Shown piece after piece: positions 49,770 to 61,390 of a DNA stretch of 64,000 nucleotides. The notes beneath the pieces are model-generated. The model did not search any database and was not told where the DNA came from. It was given only the letters and a program-made list of their open reading frames with translations. This stretch comes from Nissolia schottii (Eukaryota; Streptophyta; Magnoliopsida; Fabales; Fabaceae), in the NCBI GenBank assembly GCA_003254905.1, contig QANU01072397.1, forward strand, positions 1 to 64,000. The letters run 5' to 3'. The position numbers and the translations under genes are program-made. How positions within the stretch are numbered: position 1 is the first letter of the stretch; the number at the start of each line of letters is the position of its first letter.

Positions 49770-51173
49770 TCAATCATGGCATAACCCTTCACGAAACAAA
49801 GTTGTGAAGACGTTCATCACCTTGTTGTTGAGAACGACCTCAACTTGGACCCCACCATTCCCATGCTTGCTTTCTGCCAACCCCATCGCCAAGCCTCTGT
49901 CCACGGACGGTATCTCCACCTTGGCCGGCCTCCCCCAACCGAAATCGATCCCATAGACACCAAATCTGTTGGAACCCGCCACCCCCATTATCTCAACCCC
50001 TTCGCTACTCAACGCCTCGAACTTTTCAAACCCTGACTCCATTCCTTCAAGCACCCCCTTCTCCAGCGCCTTAATTTTGTCATGAATGCTCTTAGCAACA
50101 ACAGCAACCGCCCCATCTTCCTTTATGAAGTCCCCTGGCTCTGCATCAACAAAGTGGCCCCACACACAGTTCCCGAAGTAGTTTCCAGGCACCGGCGGCT
50201 CTAACCTTGCCCTGCAGTCTACCGTGAATGAGAACCCGAATTTCTCCTTCTCGCGCTCAACTTGTCGAACGGCCTTCGCCACGCAAACTAGCACGTAACC
50301 GCAACTGAGAACAAAGGTTGACAAATTGGTCGGCGGCCCCCCGTCGCCGTCCCATTTTGACAGCACGCTCTTCTTCACCTTCTCCAAATCGCCACGTGTC
50401 AGCACGAGCGTGGATCGAAGCGATTCCTCCACTCTGAGCGGGAAAGGAAGGATCTTGAGGCTTCGCTGGTTGTTGCTTTCGTTTGGGAACATCTTGGAGG
50501 TGGCTTCACTCCAGTTGTCCGCGAACAGCGTGGCGAGGTCATTGGGGTCTTTTACCACTTCCCTGTCAAAGGAAGGGACCAATTCAGGAAGCAGAGAAGG
50601 AGGAGGAGAAGATGATTCTTGGAGTGTTTGTTGAGAAAGATGAGCCCATGCCTTGACGAACATGGTTGAAGATTTCCCGTCGAGGACGGCGTGGTGGGTG
50701 CTGATTCCGATGCTGAATCCGTTGTTATTCGGGAAAAGCGTGATCTGGAGGGACATCACACAAGCCTCGGATTCCGACGACTCCAGGTGAGGCACGAAGG
50801 AGCGAACCTCCGCGGCATCGCGGGGTGAATTGTCCAAAATGCCCTCCAAGTCTGTACTGGACTCTGCTATGAGCAGCGGGACCCCGTCGCCGGGGGTGTA
50901 TTGGACGAAGGGCTTCTTGGAATCGGAGGGCCAAACTATGTTGCCGGCGAGAGGGAGGAAGTGTTGGAGGGTGAGGGAGAGTGAGGCTTTGAGGTTCGGA
51001 ACCACCTTGTCGTAGAAGACGTCTAGTGAGGGAAGGGCGTAGAAGAACACGCGCTCAACTGGGTGGACCCTCAGCCAGAACAAGTCGAAGAAGGTTAGAG
51101 GGAGAGACAACGGGCTTGCGGCTTCATCAGGAACAACCTTGCATTGCTCATGGATTTTGATATCAGAAGCCAT
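49770..51173 (-). CDS. BAHD acyltransferase, malonyl-CoA:(iso)flavonoid glucoside malonyltransferase-like
   Basis: A single-exon gene of 467 residues, the normal size and intronless structure for this clade. It has the catalytic HxxxD as HHAVLD (His161, Asp165), the YFGNC motif near residue 320 that marks anthocyanin/flavonoid malonyltransferases, and DFGWG at 410-414. The N-terminal LPLTFFDLFWL and FFYALP text is also typical. The enzyme class transfers malonyl from malonyl-CoA to the 6''-hydroxyl of flavonoid or isoflavone glucosides in the cytosol, which allows vacuolar storage. The exact acceptor is inference. A (TA)n tract at 51259-51291 lies about 90 bp before the ATG. A truncated paralogue follows downstream. 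Confidence 0.9.
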   Translation of the reverse strand: MASDIKIHEQCKVVPDEAASPLSLPLTFFDLFWLRVHPVERVFFYALPSLDVFYDKVVPNLKASLSLTLQHFLPLAGNIVWPSDSKKPFVQYTPGDGVPLLIAESSTDLEGILDNSPRDAAEVRSFVPHLESSESEACVMSLQITLFPNNNGFSIGISTHHAVLDGKSSTMFVKAWAHLSQQTLQESSSPPPSLLPELVPSFDREVVKDPNDLATLFADNWSEATSKMFPNESNNQRSLKILPFPLRVEESLRSTLVLTRGDLEKVKKSVLSKWDGDGGPPTNLSTFVLSCGYVLVCVAKAVRQVEREKEKFGFSFTVDCRARLEPPVPGNYFGNCVWGHFVDAEPGDFIKEDGAVAVVAKSIHDKIKALEKGVLEGMESGFEKFEALSSEGVEIMGVAGSNRFGVYGIDFGWGRPAKVEIPSVDRGLAMGLAESKHGNGGVQVEVVLNNKVMNVFTTLFREGLCHD

Positions 51174-51253
51174 GTCTTAAGCTTGTAAAAGTAGAAATTA
51201 AAGTGTGGTGTTGTGCTATGCATGTATGTGCTCTCATCTGTTTATTTGAAATG

Positions 51254-51298
<45 letters not shown>

Positions 51299-52603
51299 CC
51301 TAGTTGGTGGTAGATAACCGAGTATTTTAAAATATTTGTTCACGAGTTCAATTATTTGGCCACACCATTGGGCACAGTAGCAACTTATTAAATCTCACGC
51401 GACCAAGAATATTCTAATCACGATACCAATGTTTTGATTTCCTTTCTAAAATAAAACATTCAACCAACGTGAGTGTATCATGTGAAGTGAAGATCGATCT
51501 CTGCTTTCGAGATTGGTGATTAAAATATACGAATAGTGTCGATCGAGGATGGTGAGATGTGTCTTCTTGTCGATGTGCGCTTGCTTGCTTCGTTATTTTC
51601 ATTCCAAACGGCAAGTTATTATTCAAATGGAATTATTCAAATGGAAGGGAGGAAACAGGTGTCTGAATTCGGTGCCACAAAACATAGCTGCATAGGTTAA
51701 CACGGCTAGCTTCTGCTTTTCTACATTGCCATTATAGTGACATTTTTTTTTACAAGAACTAGTGTCACTCGTGAGTTGCACGGAAAAATATTCAAAATAT
51801 ATAAAATATGATTTATAATATTTCAAAAATGTTTAAAAAATTAGTTTTTAAAGTGAATTTTATTAATCAAATGAAGTAAAATTAAGTTTTTGTGGAAATT
51901 AATGTTCTTGCCTTAAATGTTGTGTTCCATCTTGAACCTTGTTGGAGTCTTAGCACCCGTATCTGCTTCGATGATTCTATATACTGGCTTCTGTATCGAA
52001 GTTGGTTACCATGCCTGAGGTAAACAATCATTTTCACAGTTTATACACTTAAAAAATTGATATTACGTATATTATAAAATAGATAAACAAATATTATCAA
52101 ACACATAAATTAATAATATTAAACATGCGCATGTTTGTACACACGCAAAATAAATAAATAAATATTATTAAACACATAAACAAGTAATATTAATGCATCA
52201 AGGACAATAATGCATTCAAAGATTTAAATATTTTGTATTAATTTAATGCTTCAGTAAAGGCAAAGAATCTTAGCCATGAAACAACGTTTAATTATTATCC
52301 CCCCATCCCCATGAAACAGATTCACTAAGTATGCTCATTCAAGGTTGGCGCATGGGATCCTTAGCTTAGAAAAGATAACTTTTTGTAAAATCTGGTTCAT
52401 GAAAGAAGGCTCAAGGGCTAATAAAGCTTATAAATGAAGGCCTACCTCTTATCCCTTTGCACGTGTTGCTACAACGAAATGTGTCAACTATTAGCTGATC
52501 GTTTAAATTTTCATTACGGTGACTTTGAATCAATTCTGAAGTCTGAGAAATTTTCACTTCTTAAATTTAGGTTTAATTTTAAGCATTTTGGCATACCTAC
52601 AAG
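51174..52603. other. Intergenic, promoter side of the malonyltransferase
   Basis: Contains the (TA)n tract at 51259-51291 and AT-rich DNA. I recognise no gene. Short remnants with coding look near 51900-52015 could not be assigned. Confidence 0.45.
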
Positions 52604-54887
52604 CAAGAACGTAGTTTGATTCGATGTGTAGGTGTGTTCATCAAATATTAGTTACTGAATATGTAGTTTGAATTATTAAATATATCAAATTAATGACTCC
52701 TGAATCATCCAACTAAACATGTACATTTATCATGAGTACATATTTAGCTGCCAAAATAAAATAAAAACAATTATTTTCCAAAATAAAAACCTGTATTAAA
52801 TCTATTTATCCAAATGTATTATGATAAAATTCCCAATGACTGTAATAGACCCTACACGCCCCTCCAAAAAAAGCTCTACATTCTTGGTATTCAAAAGCTT
52901 TCTGCGAGAAATGAGAGAGCAGCATTGGATTTCAATCTATAATTTCCCCCTCTTCTTCTTCGGATTTCTCAATTCCTACTCCATTATTGCTTTGTCTTTT
53001 AACCAAGGAAGATGGTTCTTTATAGTGCGGATTGATTTGCACCACAGTCTTATTCTCAGCATCATAACTCTCTTCATCTTCACTAACATGGACACTTTCA
53101 TTATTGTGGTTTACAATTTTTTGAACTGTTTTCTCGTTATCATGTTCAAGAACATCTTTTGGAGCGTGCAAATATTTTTCATTGGCATCACCTTGAGATC
53201 CCGTTTCCTTAACCACAACCGACGGATATATCAGCGGCTTATCAGGAGAATCTTTGAAGAAGGAATTCATTACCATGAACTGGAAAACCTGAAACAGATT
53301 GCTCTTATCCCTCTTTATATCTGCATTCAAGAGCTTCTGCAATAAAGTTGGATTTCTCTTGCTTAAAGAAGGCTTTTCTGAAACATCTTTGTCAGAAAAC
53401 TTCTGCTTCTTGGCAAACCGGCCTTTTCTGTCTGATTTCTTGTTGAACTTGTTTTGGAATTTCCTTTTGTCAGTAAATTGGTTTTTCCCTTCACTCTGAA
53501 GACCTTGAGCTTCAGAATCCTTCAGATAGTAAGAGGGTACTTCAGCAACTTCAATTCCCAACTCAGCTTGCTTTGCTAAAACCTCCTTGAGCTGCAAAGA
53601 CAATATATACTGTGTTAAAGAGTTGAAATATGAGGCCAAGAAGGATTTAGTTGTCATCATTATATGGTTTCATGCCAAAATAAATAATACTAGTTTGGCT
53701 CTCAATTGAACAACAAAAGTTAAATTTGGCAACATAAGAATATTATGTTGGGTGGTATTGTAAGATTAAAAAGTTCCTATAGTAAGCATACCTCTCTTTG
53801 TAAGACCACCCTATCAACCTTGGAGTGTCTCTGGTGTTCACTCTGCTTCTGCAGATAGTAATTCAGTTATAACTTATTCGACAAGAACATGAGAATCACA
53901 AGCAGCAGATACAGTAGTTTTGTTCAAAACCTTCTGGATGTCATTATTGGAAGGGTGATTCTTCTTCCGAGCTTCCCGCCACTGTTGGATTTCTTGCTCA
54001 GTATAACTCACAGAGAAGGATCTAATGCTCCAAGAAATAAAGTAACAGTGATCAGAACATCTTAAGGTTGAAGAGTTAAGATATTGCAGTGTAAGAGGAT
54101 GTGTTACGAAATTAAAAGGTTACGAAAAGTAACTTCAAATAGAAAAACAAAGCTGAAATCTTATGAGAAGGCAGGCGGAACTACTCTCTATGTTGCAGTT
54201 GGATGGTCATCTGGACTAACTTATTTGAACAAAAAATCTTAAATTCTGTACCTAGATCAATATGTAAAAGAGGGACAAGGTGTTTTACTTATGTAAAGAT
54301 ACAACTGTATTTTTCCTTTTCTTTTTCATTTTGGATAAAAAGAAGATTTTTCCATTAGAAGAGAAGAGAAGAGAAAAAGATACAAATTGTATTTGATCTC
54401 ATGATTCAAAAGGACTCGTATGGGTTGCTATACAACAGACTTATATGTCAGTGTATTTACATATGTTGCTAATTTAGATTTAGTTAATGAGGCTATGGGC
54501 ACACCTTAGCCTCAGTTTGTTATGTCGCATAAGACTCGATAGTATTAATTAATATTACAAAATTAGTTTGTATCATATGTTTGGTGTACCATATGATAGT
54601 ATAATCTTATATGGTCTTATCCATTTTTATCTTATGATTGTCGCATTAGCTTATCATGTCTCTTGAGATCTGATTAGACCTGATAGTATTATTTTTGTTT
54701 ACTGAATTTTAAAATATTTTAACTTATCCCCTGTTTCTTTTTTCATCTTCGTATAATCATCAATCATGAGAGATTATGCTTCAAAAAATATTTGTTTTCT
54801 ATTTTTTTGTTTCAGTATTAATTATAAATTGATACTACAAAGATTGAATAAAATAAAATTATATAATAATATAATTATACACGGCAT
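52604..54887. repeat. Main arm of inverted duplication (parent copy)
   Basis: This segment, covering NUFIP exons 5-7 and most of a MITE, is repeated in reverse complement at 58831-60637. The partner lacks ~282 bp corresponding to 52701-52982 and ~170 bp corresponding to about 54046-54215. Confidence 0.85.
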
Positions 54888-57021
54888 ACCAAACACATGA
54901 TAATATATAAATTGATACAATGTATTTCTTATACTATACTATCAGGTCTTATCTAATACAGTGTACCAAACGGGGCCTTAGTTCATTAATGATACTATTT
55001 TTTATAAAATATCCTTAGTGAAGTGTCTCCTTTTACATAACATTGTTTTTAATTCATCATCAATCCCTTAAACACGCTCCTTACCATTTTTCTAAATGTA
55101 AAATGAAATATTGAGGCAACTTATCAAATTTTTGGTACAAATTTTATGAGTGTGTTTTGGGTGGGTGGGGGTACAGACTTGGAACCAGTAACAGAAGCTT
55201 CTAACAGATTGGATGAAAAGATCGAAAAACATTGTTTTACCTTTCAATTTGCATCATTGCTATTCAAACTGTATAAGTAACCTTTCAAAGAACATATCTA
55301 CTAGAAGCCTTTTCAGGACTTCTAATTCAAATAGGTTGGGGGGAACTAGTTCATTGGCAGACAGCTATTATTTGATACTTGTTTACTATGTAATAAACAA
55401 GTAAAGACTAACCCAAACCAGCCTCTCTAAAACTAAAATAGCCCCTTCACTTCTAGTTAATCAGCCAATTAAACAAAGGGTCATTCAAAGCAGTTGAACT
55501 TAAGGCATTGCAAGCAAGAAATCAATCGAAACCAGATAAGACAGGATAGGAAAGTAAAGCAAAAGCTACCTTTTCGATTCCTGCACATGCTCTTTAGGAC
55601 TTAAACCAAAATGTCCTGCCCTCCCATTGTTGAGCCCTGCTTTGGAACAAGCATTAATCTAACAGGCAACAGCAGAAAAAAAATGTTTTCAACTTAAGGT
55701 AGAAAAGTTCACCTTTGCTCTTATGATCTTTAGGAAACTCAGTTTTCCTCTTTCCATTGTTTATATCACGAAACTTAGACTTCTGGAATCTACATGAATT
55801 AGAAAACAACAGTGAATCACAGGAAAACTATGTAAGCCATCATAAGTTAACCAAACAAACCAAGAGTCAAAAAAGAGAACGAAAATAACATACCCTCCTT
55901 GATGTGCACCTCTATTTTGCTTATTTTTGAAGTTTTTGCTTGGCAATCCTTTCCAATTAGATTTTAGAACATCAACATTGCTATTAGGATTTGCCTGCAG
56001 CAATAATTAGGATTTGGATTAAGTACATTAGCCACAGCTTCTTTGACAATTGTGTGTATGTGTGTGTGTAGCACAGCCACAATAACAAACTTGGCTTAAC
56101 ACAAGAAAGACAAGAACATATCAATTTTAGAAGTACCTGCAAGCGTGACTTTGTAAATGCAGAAGGTTGAGAGTTGTGAGTATTACACAGCTGTATTGAA
56201 CTAGAATTAAGTGATGCAGAGCTGTTCCCTTGAAATTGCTGAGATGGAAAAGGTGATGATACAAAAGCATTTGTGTTCCCATTTGGTGGAGCCAGGTTTT
56301 TCTCATTCTGGTCAACCTGTGGCCTGACTTGATTTCCGGGCATAGGACCCATCTGAGGATTTGCAGGAAACACTGGATTTTGGGGAACCGTGCCCTGAGG
56401 CACTTGGTTTTGAAACCCAAACATGGGGCTGAAACCAGGATTCATACCATACAGAACAACTTGAGAAGGGTTTTGCATTTGCATAGGTAACTGTTGATTC
56501 ATATTTTGCATAGGTAACTGTTGATTCATATTTTGCACAGGAAATGGAGCACAAAACTGGCCATTTGGTATATTCATATTCATATTAGGCTGCTGAAGCA
56601 TGCTCATAATACTCTGAGCTAGAATATGCCCCTGGAGTTGAGACAAATTGATTTGAGCATTGTGCATGACTTGTCCCTGAACAGGAAACATCAGATTGTA
56701 ACTGGCATTGCCTAAACCATTTTGGGGAGCAAATCCTGGATGGGATTGACCCTGTGGAGGACAAGCCATACCCATATGGGGCATATTCATCTGGTTGTTT
56801 TGCAAAGGAAAGAGATGATTAGCTGCATTCATGAAAGGTGGTGTGTTTATGGATGGTTGCATGTTGGGCATAAAAGGTGTCATCAAGTTTTGGTTTTGGT
56901 GATTGGGAGCACCGATTTGGGGCTGGTTTTGCATGCCCACACCATTGTTTTGCAAGGGAGGCTGATGGTAAGGGGCATTCATGAAACCAGGTTGAGTTTT
57001 GGAGGTGTTATTATTAGACAT
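52932..57021 (-). CDS. NUFIP: NUFIP1-domain protein (box C/D snoRNP assembly)
   Basis: Minus-strand exons 57021-56137, 55994-55894, 55789-55713, 55636-55570, 54021-53931, 53848-53792 and 53591-52932 join in frame to 645 residues. The first 295 residues are very rich in N, Q, M and P, with a perfect 27-bp tandem duplication (56482-56535) giving repeated MNQQLPMQN-type units. The conserved NUFIP1 core lies around residues 380-410 (YTEQEIQQWREARKKNHPSNNDIQ) and extends through the short exon 6 (KQSEHQRHSKVDRVVLQRE). The C-terminal exon is lysine-rich (KRKFQNKFNKKSDRKGRF), then acidic, ending EEEEGEIID. NUFIP is a nuclear RNA-binding assembly factor for box C/D snoRNPs in animals and plants. No C2H2 finger is evident. 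A MITE sits in the intron between exons 4 and 5. Confidence 0.9.
54509..54977. mobile_element. PIF/Harbinger-like MITE in NUFIP intron
   Basis: A 469-bp element with inverted ends (GCCTCAGTTTGTTA and, in inverse, GGCCCCGTTTGGTA) is flanked by TTA at 54506-54508 and 54978-54980. A 3-bp TTA/TAA duplication is diagnostic for PIF/Harbinger. Related to the element at 38828-39873. Confidence 0.8.
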
Positions 57022-57497
57022 GATGTAAACGAAAACTCACAAACCTTTCGAATCCAAAATGTCAATACAAGAAAATCTAAGAACTCATGAAACCATTGTT
57101 CAAACCCCACTTGGATTTTCAAGAAACCAGAATGGTTGAGAGAAGCCTCTACTTGTTCAAACTCAGAAGTGAGTGGCAGTGTGAATAAGCTTGCTCTGCT
57201 TTTTTTTATGTTCCTGATCTATCGTGACGTCAGAAAGAAATTCTAGGGCAGAGTAACTTCATTTGGTGATTGACTTGGCCAAGGCACAGGATCACTAGTA
57301 TAAACTGGATATAATTAATTTAATATATAAATTACATAAAAATACATTAAATTTAAACAATTTGTCAATAACAAAAGCAACTAACACAATTTGATAAGTT
57401 CAAAACATAAATAAACAAGCCCACAATCACAATTGACATGTCCAAATGACAATTAAACAATAAAACTTCGCAACACAATAAAATTATGCCCTATATT
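57022..57497. other. NUFIP upstream region
   Basis: Contains the likely 5' UTR and promoter of the minus-strand NUFIP gene (57022-57250) and AT-rich DNA. No TATA box is assigned with confidence. Confidence 0.45.
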
Positions 57498-57715
57498 GCA
57501 CAGAGGTGTCAAAATAGGGGGCCCTCCCTTATTAAGCCCTACTCTCAATGGGCTTAAAAGGGCTTGGGCCTCAAAAAGCCTGTAGGGCTCAAAAGCCCCA
57601 TAGACAAAAAGCCCATAGGACCTTAAGCCCACAGTGCTAGGGCTAGCCCTTTGGCCCATCCTAAGTAAAAAAAAAATTGATTTTTTTTTTGCTAGTGTTG
57701 GCCCGTTGATGCAGC
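57498..57715. mobile_element. hAT-like terminus fragment
   Basis: Begins CAGAGGTGTCAAAAT, a common plant hAT terminus, followed by a dense run of aagccc/gggctt motifs as found in hAT subterminal regions. Only this end is visible; a second element appears to start at 57717. Confidence 0.5.
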
Positions 57716-57716
57716 T

Positions 57717-58830
57717 AGGGGTGTTCATGGGCCGGGTTGGCCTTTACCCGAACCCGGCCCTATATTTTGACCGGGCCAATTTTGAGGACCCGGACCCGAC
57801 TCTAAACCCGATCATGAGGTTGCATTATCTACTGTGATTGTGAAAACATTGTCAATTCCCCATTCTCTCAAACATCTCTCAATTTCTCTTCCAATGGTTT
57901 CACCCTTGTGGTTCTCCACTAAGCAAAAGTTGATGATTCTTTTTTGCAATCTCCACTCTTCATCAATGAAATGTGCTGTCAAACTCAAGTAGGATAAATT
58001 TTGGTTTGATGTCCAACAATCTGTTGTCAAACAAACACATAACACATGACTTCATAAACCAAGCCTTAAGCTTTTTCTTTTCATCCAAAAACAATTGATA
58101 ACAATCTCTTGAAATTGTTAACCTAGATGGAATTGTAAATCTAGGCTCTAACTGGTTCAAAATTTTACGAAACCCTCGCCCTTCAACAACCCTAAATGGC
58201 ATTTCATCACACATGGCAAATTCAGCCACTGCCTTTCTACAATCCTAAACCAGATTCCCCCGTGCCTAAACCAGATGACACTTGCTCTCCCATTTGTTTT
58301 TAAGTATACCTAAAGAGTAACAAAATAGATTAAATCATGACAAATCAACTCAAAATTATAAAACATAACTAGTTGCAGCTACAGAACAGGGGAAGATGTC
58401 GGCTTACCAAGGGACGACGAGTGCAGCAACTGAGAGGGCAACGACGAGGGTGCAGTGATGACGATAGAGCAGCGACGAGGCAACGGAAGCTCAGCAAAGT
58501 CCGGCGCGGCGACGACGAGTCCGTGAGATGAGAAGAACAGAGAGAGAGAGAGAGAGAGAACTGAGAGGCAGCGCAGCTACTCAGCAAGGGCTGAGAGCAC
58601 CGAGAGAGAACTGAGTGAAATTTGGTGGCTATGGCTTAGAAGTGAGAGCAGCGAGCACCGAGAGTCAGAGAGAACTGAGAGTGAAATTGGGCAATGGGCT
58701 AGGTCTGGAAGGCTGAGACAACTGAGAAATTGGGTATTGGGTAATTGAAATTGGGCTCAGTGAGAGTGAGAGTGAGAGTGAGAGTGGTGAGGGCGAGAGT
58801 GAAACCATTCAGAAATGTGCTTGCAAGATA
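57717..58830 (-). mobile_element. hAT transposase remnant
   Basis: The left end TAGGGGTGTTCATGGGCCGG resembles hAT (Ac/Tam3-type) termini and is followed by self-complementary ccgggt-rich DNA. The minus strand at 58229-57812 encodes transposase text: RKAVAEFAMCDEMPFRVVEG, LEPRFTIPSR, then after a frameshift LTTDCWTSNQNLSYLSLTAH, FIDEEWRL, REWGIDNVFTITVDNA. Upstream lies a GC-rich leader with a (GA)n run (58535-58560) and gagagt repeats (58760-58785). The right terminus is missing, cut at the inverted-duplication border near 58831. Inactive. Confidence 0.75.
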
Positions 58831-60637
58831 TGCCGCGTATAATTATATAATAATTATGTAATTTTATTTTATTTAATTTTTGCAGCATTAATTTATAATT
58901 AATACTAAAAAAAATAGAAAATAAATATTTTTTGAAGCGTAATCTCTCATGATTGATGATTATATGAAGATGAAAAAAGAAACAGGGGATGAGTAAAAAT
59001 ATTTTAAAATTGAGTAAACAAAAATAATACTATCAAATTTAATCAAGTCTCAAGAGATATGATAAGTTAATGCGACAATCAAAAACAAAAATAAATAAGA
59101 TTATGCTATCATATGGTACACCAAACATATGATACAGACTAATTTTATAATATTAATCAATGATATCGAGTCTTATATGACGTAAGGTGTGGTCATGGCC
59201 TCCTCCACTAAATCTAAATTAGCAACATATGTACATAGACTGACATATAAGTCTGTTGTATAGCAAACCATACGAGTCCTTCTGAATCATGAAATCAAAT
59301 ACAAATTTGTATCTTTTTCTCTTCTCTTCTCTTCTAATTGAAAAATCTTCTTTTAATCCAAAATGGAAAAAGAAAAAGAAAAATACAGTTATCTTTACAT
59401 AAGTAAAACACCTTGCCCCTCTTTTACATATTGATCTAGGTACAGAATTTAAGATATTCTGTTCAAATAAGTTAGTCCTGATCACTGTTACTTTATTCCT
59501 TGGAGCATTAGGTCCTTCTCTGTGAGTTATACTGAGCAAGAAATCCAACAGTGGCGGGAAGCTCGGAAGAAGAATCACCCTTCCAATAACGACATCCAGA
59601 AGGTTTTGAGCAAAACTACTGTATCTGCTGCTTGTGATTCTCATGTTCTTGTCGAATAAGTTATAACTGAATTACTATCTGCAGAAGCAGAGTGAACACC
59701 AGAGAGACTCCAAGGTTGATAGGGTGGTCTTACAAAGAGAGGTATGCTTACTATAGGAACTTTTTAATCTTACAATACCACCCAACATAATATTCTTATG
59801 TTGCCAAATTTAACTTTTGTTGTTCAATTGAGAGCCAAACTAGTATTATTTATTTTGGCATGAAACCATATAGTGATGACAACTAAATCCTTCTTGGCCT
59901 CATATTTCAACTCTTTAACACAGTATATATTGTCTTTGCAGCTCAAGGAGGTTTTAGCAAAGCAAGCTGAGTTGGGAATCGAAGTTGCTGAAGTACCCTC
60001 TTACTATTTGAAGGATTCTGAAGCTCAAGGTCTTCAGAGTGAAGGGAAAAACAAATTTACTGACAAAAGGAAATTCCAAAACAAGTTCAACAAGAAATCA
60101 GACAGAAAAGGCCGGTTTGCCAAGAAGCAGAATGTTTTCTGACAAAGATGTTTCAGAAAAGCCTTCTTTAAGCAAGAGAAATCCAACTTTATTGCAGAAG
60201 CTCTTGAATGCAGATATAAAGAGGGATAAGAGCAATCTCTTTCAGGTTTTCCAGTTCATGGTAATGAATTCCTTCTTCAAAGATTCTCCTGATATATCCG
60301 TCGGTTGTGGTTAAGGAAACGGGATCTCAAGGTGATGCCAATGAAAAATATTTGCACGCTCCAAAAGATGTTCTTGAACATGATAACGAGAAAACAGTTC
60401 AAACAATTGTAAACCACAATAATGAAAGTGTCCATGTTAGTGAAGATGAAGAGAGTTATGATGCTGAGAATAAGACTCGGGTGCATATCAATCCGCACTA
60501 TAAAGAACCATCTTCCTTGGCTAAAAGACAATGCAATAATGGAGTAATTAATTTGATATATTTAATAATTCAAACTACGTATTCAGTAACTAATATTTAA
60601 TGAACACAGCTACACAGAGAATCAAACTACGTTCTTG
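58831..60637 (+). pseudogene. Inverted 3' copy of the NUFIP gene (exons 5-7)
   Basis: Reverse-complement copy of 52604-54887. Exon 5 is at 59512-59602, exon 6 at 59685-59741 and exon 7 from 59942. A one-base insertion after KKQ (near 60132) shifts the frame to a stop at 60140-60142. A deletion at about 60546 removes the C-terminal EEEEGEIID region; its ends share GGAGT. Splice sites are retained but exons 1-4 are absent. It starts inside a copy of the NUFIP-intron MITE, so it arose after that MITE inserted. No protein is expected, but transcripts would be complementary to NUFIP mRNA only if read on the minus strand. Confidence 0.88.
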
Positions 60638-61035
60638 TTTGGATTAAACCTTGTAGGAGAATTTGGAGCCATCATCCAAGGGCCAAATCCCACCAGATTC
60701 TTACCTTCCATATATGGTTTGCTTCTAATTCCCTCATTTGTGTGATTACCTTCCCTATTTGGCTGATTGTTGTTTCCCTCATTTTCGTGATTTTTCCCTC
60801 AAAACGGATATGACGGACTTTCCTTCAATAGCTTGAGTTGCTACTTGATATACCTAAGATTGGGATTGATTCGGTTTAGAATGCTATGATATGGTTGAGA
60901 TTCTTATCTTAAAGTCTGCTCATATGTGTTGTGCACATAGGATCCGTCGCCTCTTTTCTAAGGGTATGTCTAATCTAAACTTCTCAACCCTTGAGACGGA
61001 TGAATGGCGTGGGAGTAAGACAAGTTTATTATTAG
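60638..61035. repeat. Distal part of the inverted duplication (partner of 46990-47545)
   Basis: Begins tttggattaaaccttgta directly after the NUFIP-derived arm and matches 47545 back to 46990 in reverse complement, with small deletions. Homology stops at tttattatta in both copies. Confidence 0.75.
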
Positions 61036-61239
61036 GCACAAAGTAATTTAGAAGACAAGGTGAAAACCATATTGAGAAATTGTTTATAAATGTGGGAATT
61101 TGGGTGTATAACTACTGCATCTAGTAAATAGTGATAAGTGATAATTCGTATAAAATTCTAACATTCTCTAAGAGTTGCACATTGGATCCAAATAATTATG
61201 TTCAAATAACAACTCTTTAAAATGAAAAATATCTAACCA

Positions 61240-61390
61240 ACGAAAGTTGGTCCAAGTGGTAAGCGGCCTGGTATCGCTTAAGCAAGGTCCTGAGTTCGAG
61301 ACCTTGTGTACGCAGTTATCCCCGCTGGGAGACTTACCCGCCATAGCCAGGTGCGCAACCCGGGTCGACCCAGATTAACGCTCAAATGCT
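61240..61390 (+). mobile_element. tRNA-derived SINE
   Basis: A pol III A-box-like stretch (ttggtccaagtggtaagcgg at 61247) and a B-box-like stretch (gagttcgagac near 61292) are spaced as in tRNA genes, followed by a tRNA-unrelated GC-rich body. The usual tRNA stems do not form, so it is a SINE and not a tRNA gene. Ends and target duplication are not certain. Confidence 0.65.

Noticed and set aside
51897..52020. Possible exon remnant with FDDSIYW-like text
   Set aside because: Faintly like F-box/kelch proteins, but too short, with no splice context or continuing frame.
58369..58587. 72-residue serine-rich minus-strand ORF
   Set aside because: Likely the GC-rich leader of the hAT element with a (GA)n run, not a coding exon.
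61247..61302. tRNA gene
   Set aside because: Boxes resemble pol III signals but no cloverleaf with acceptor stem forms, and a SINE body follows.
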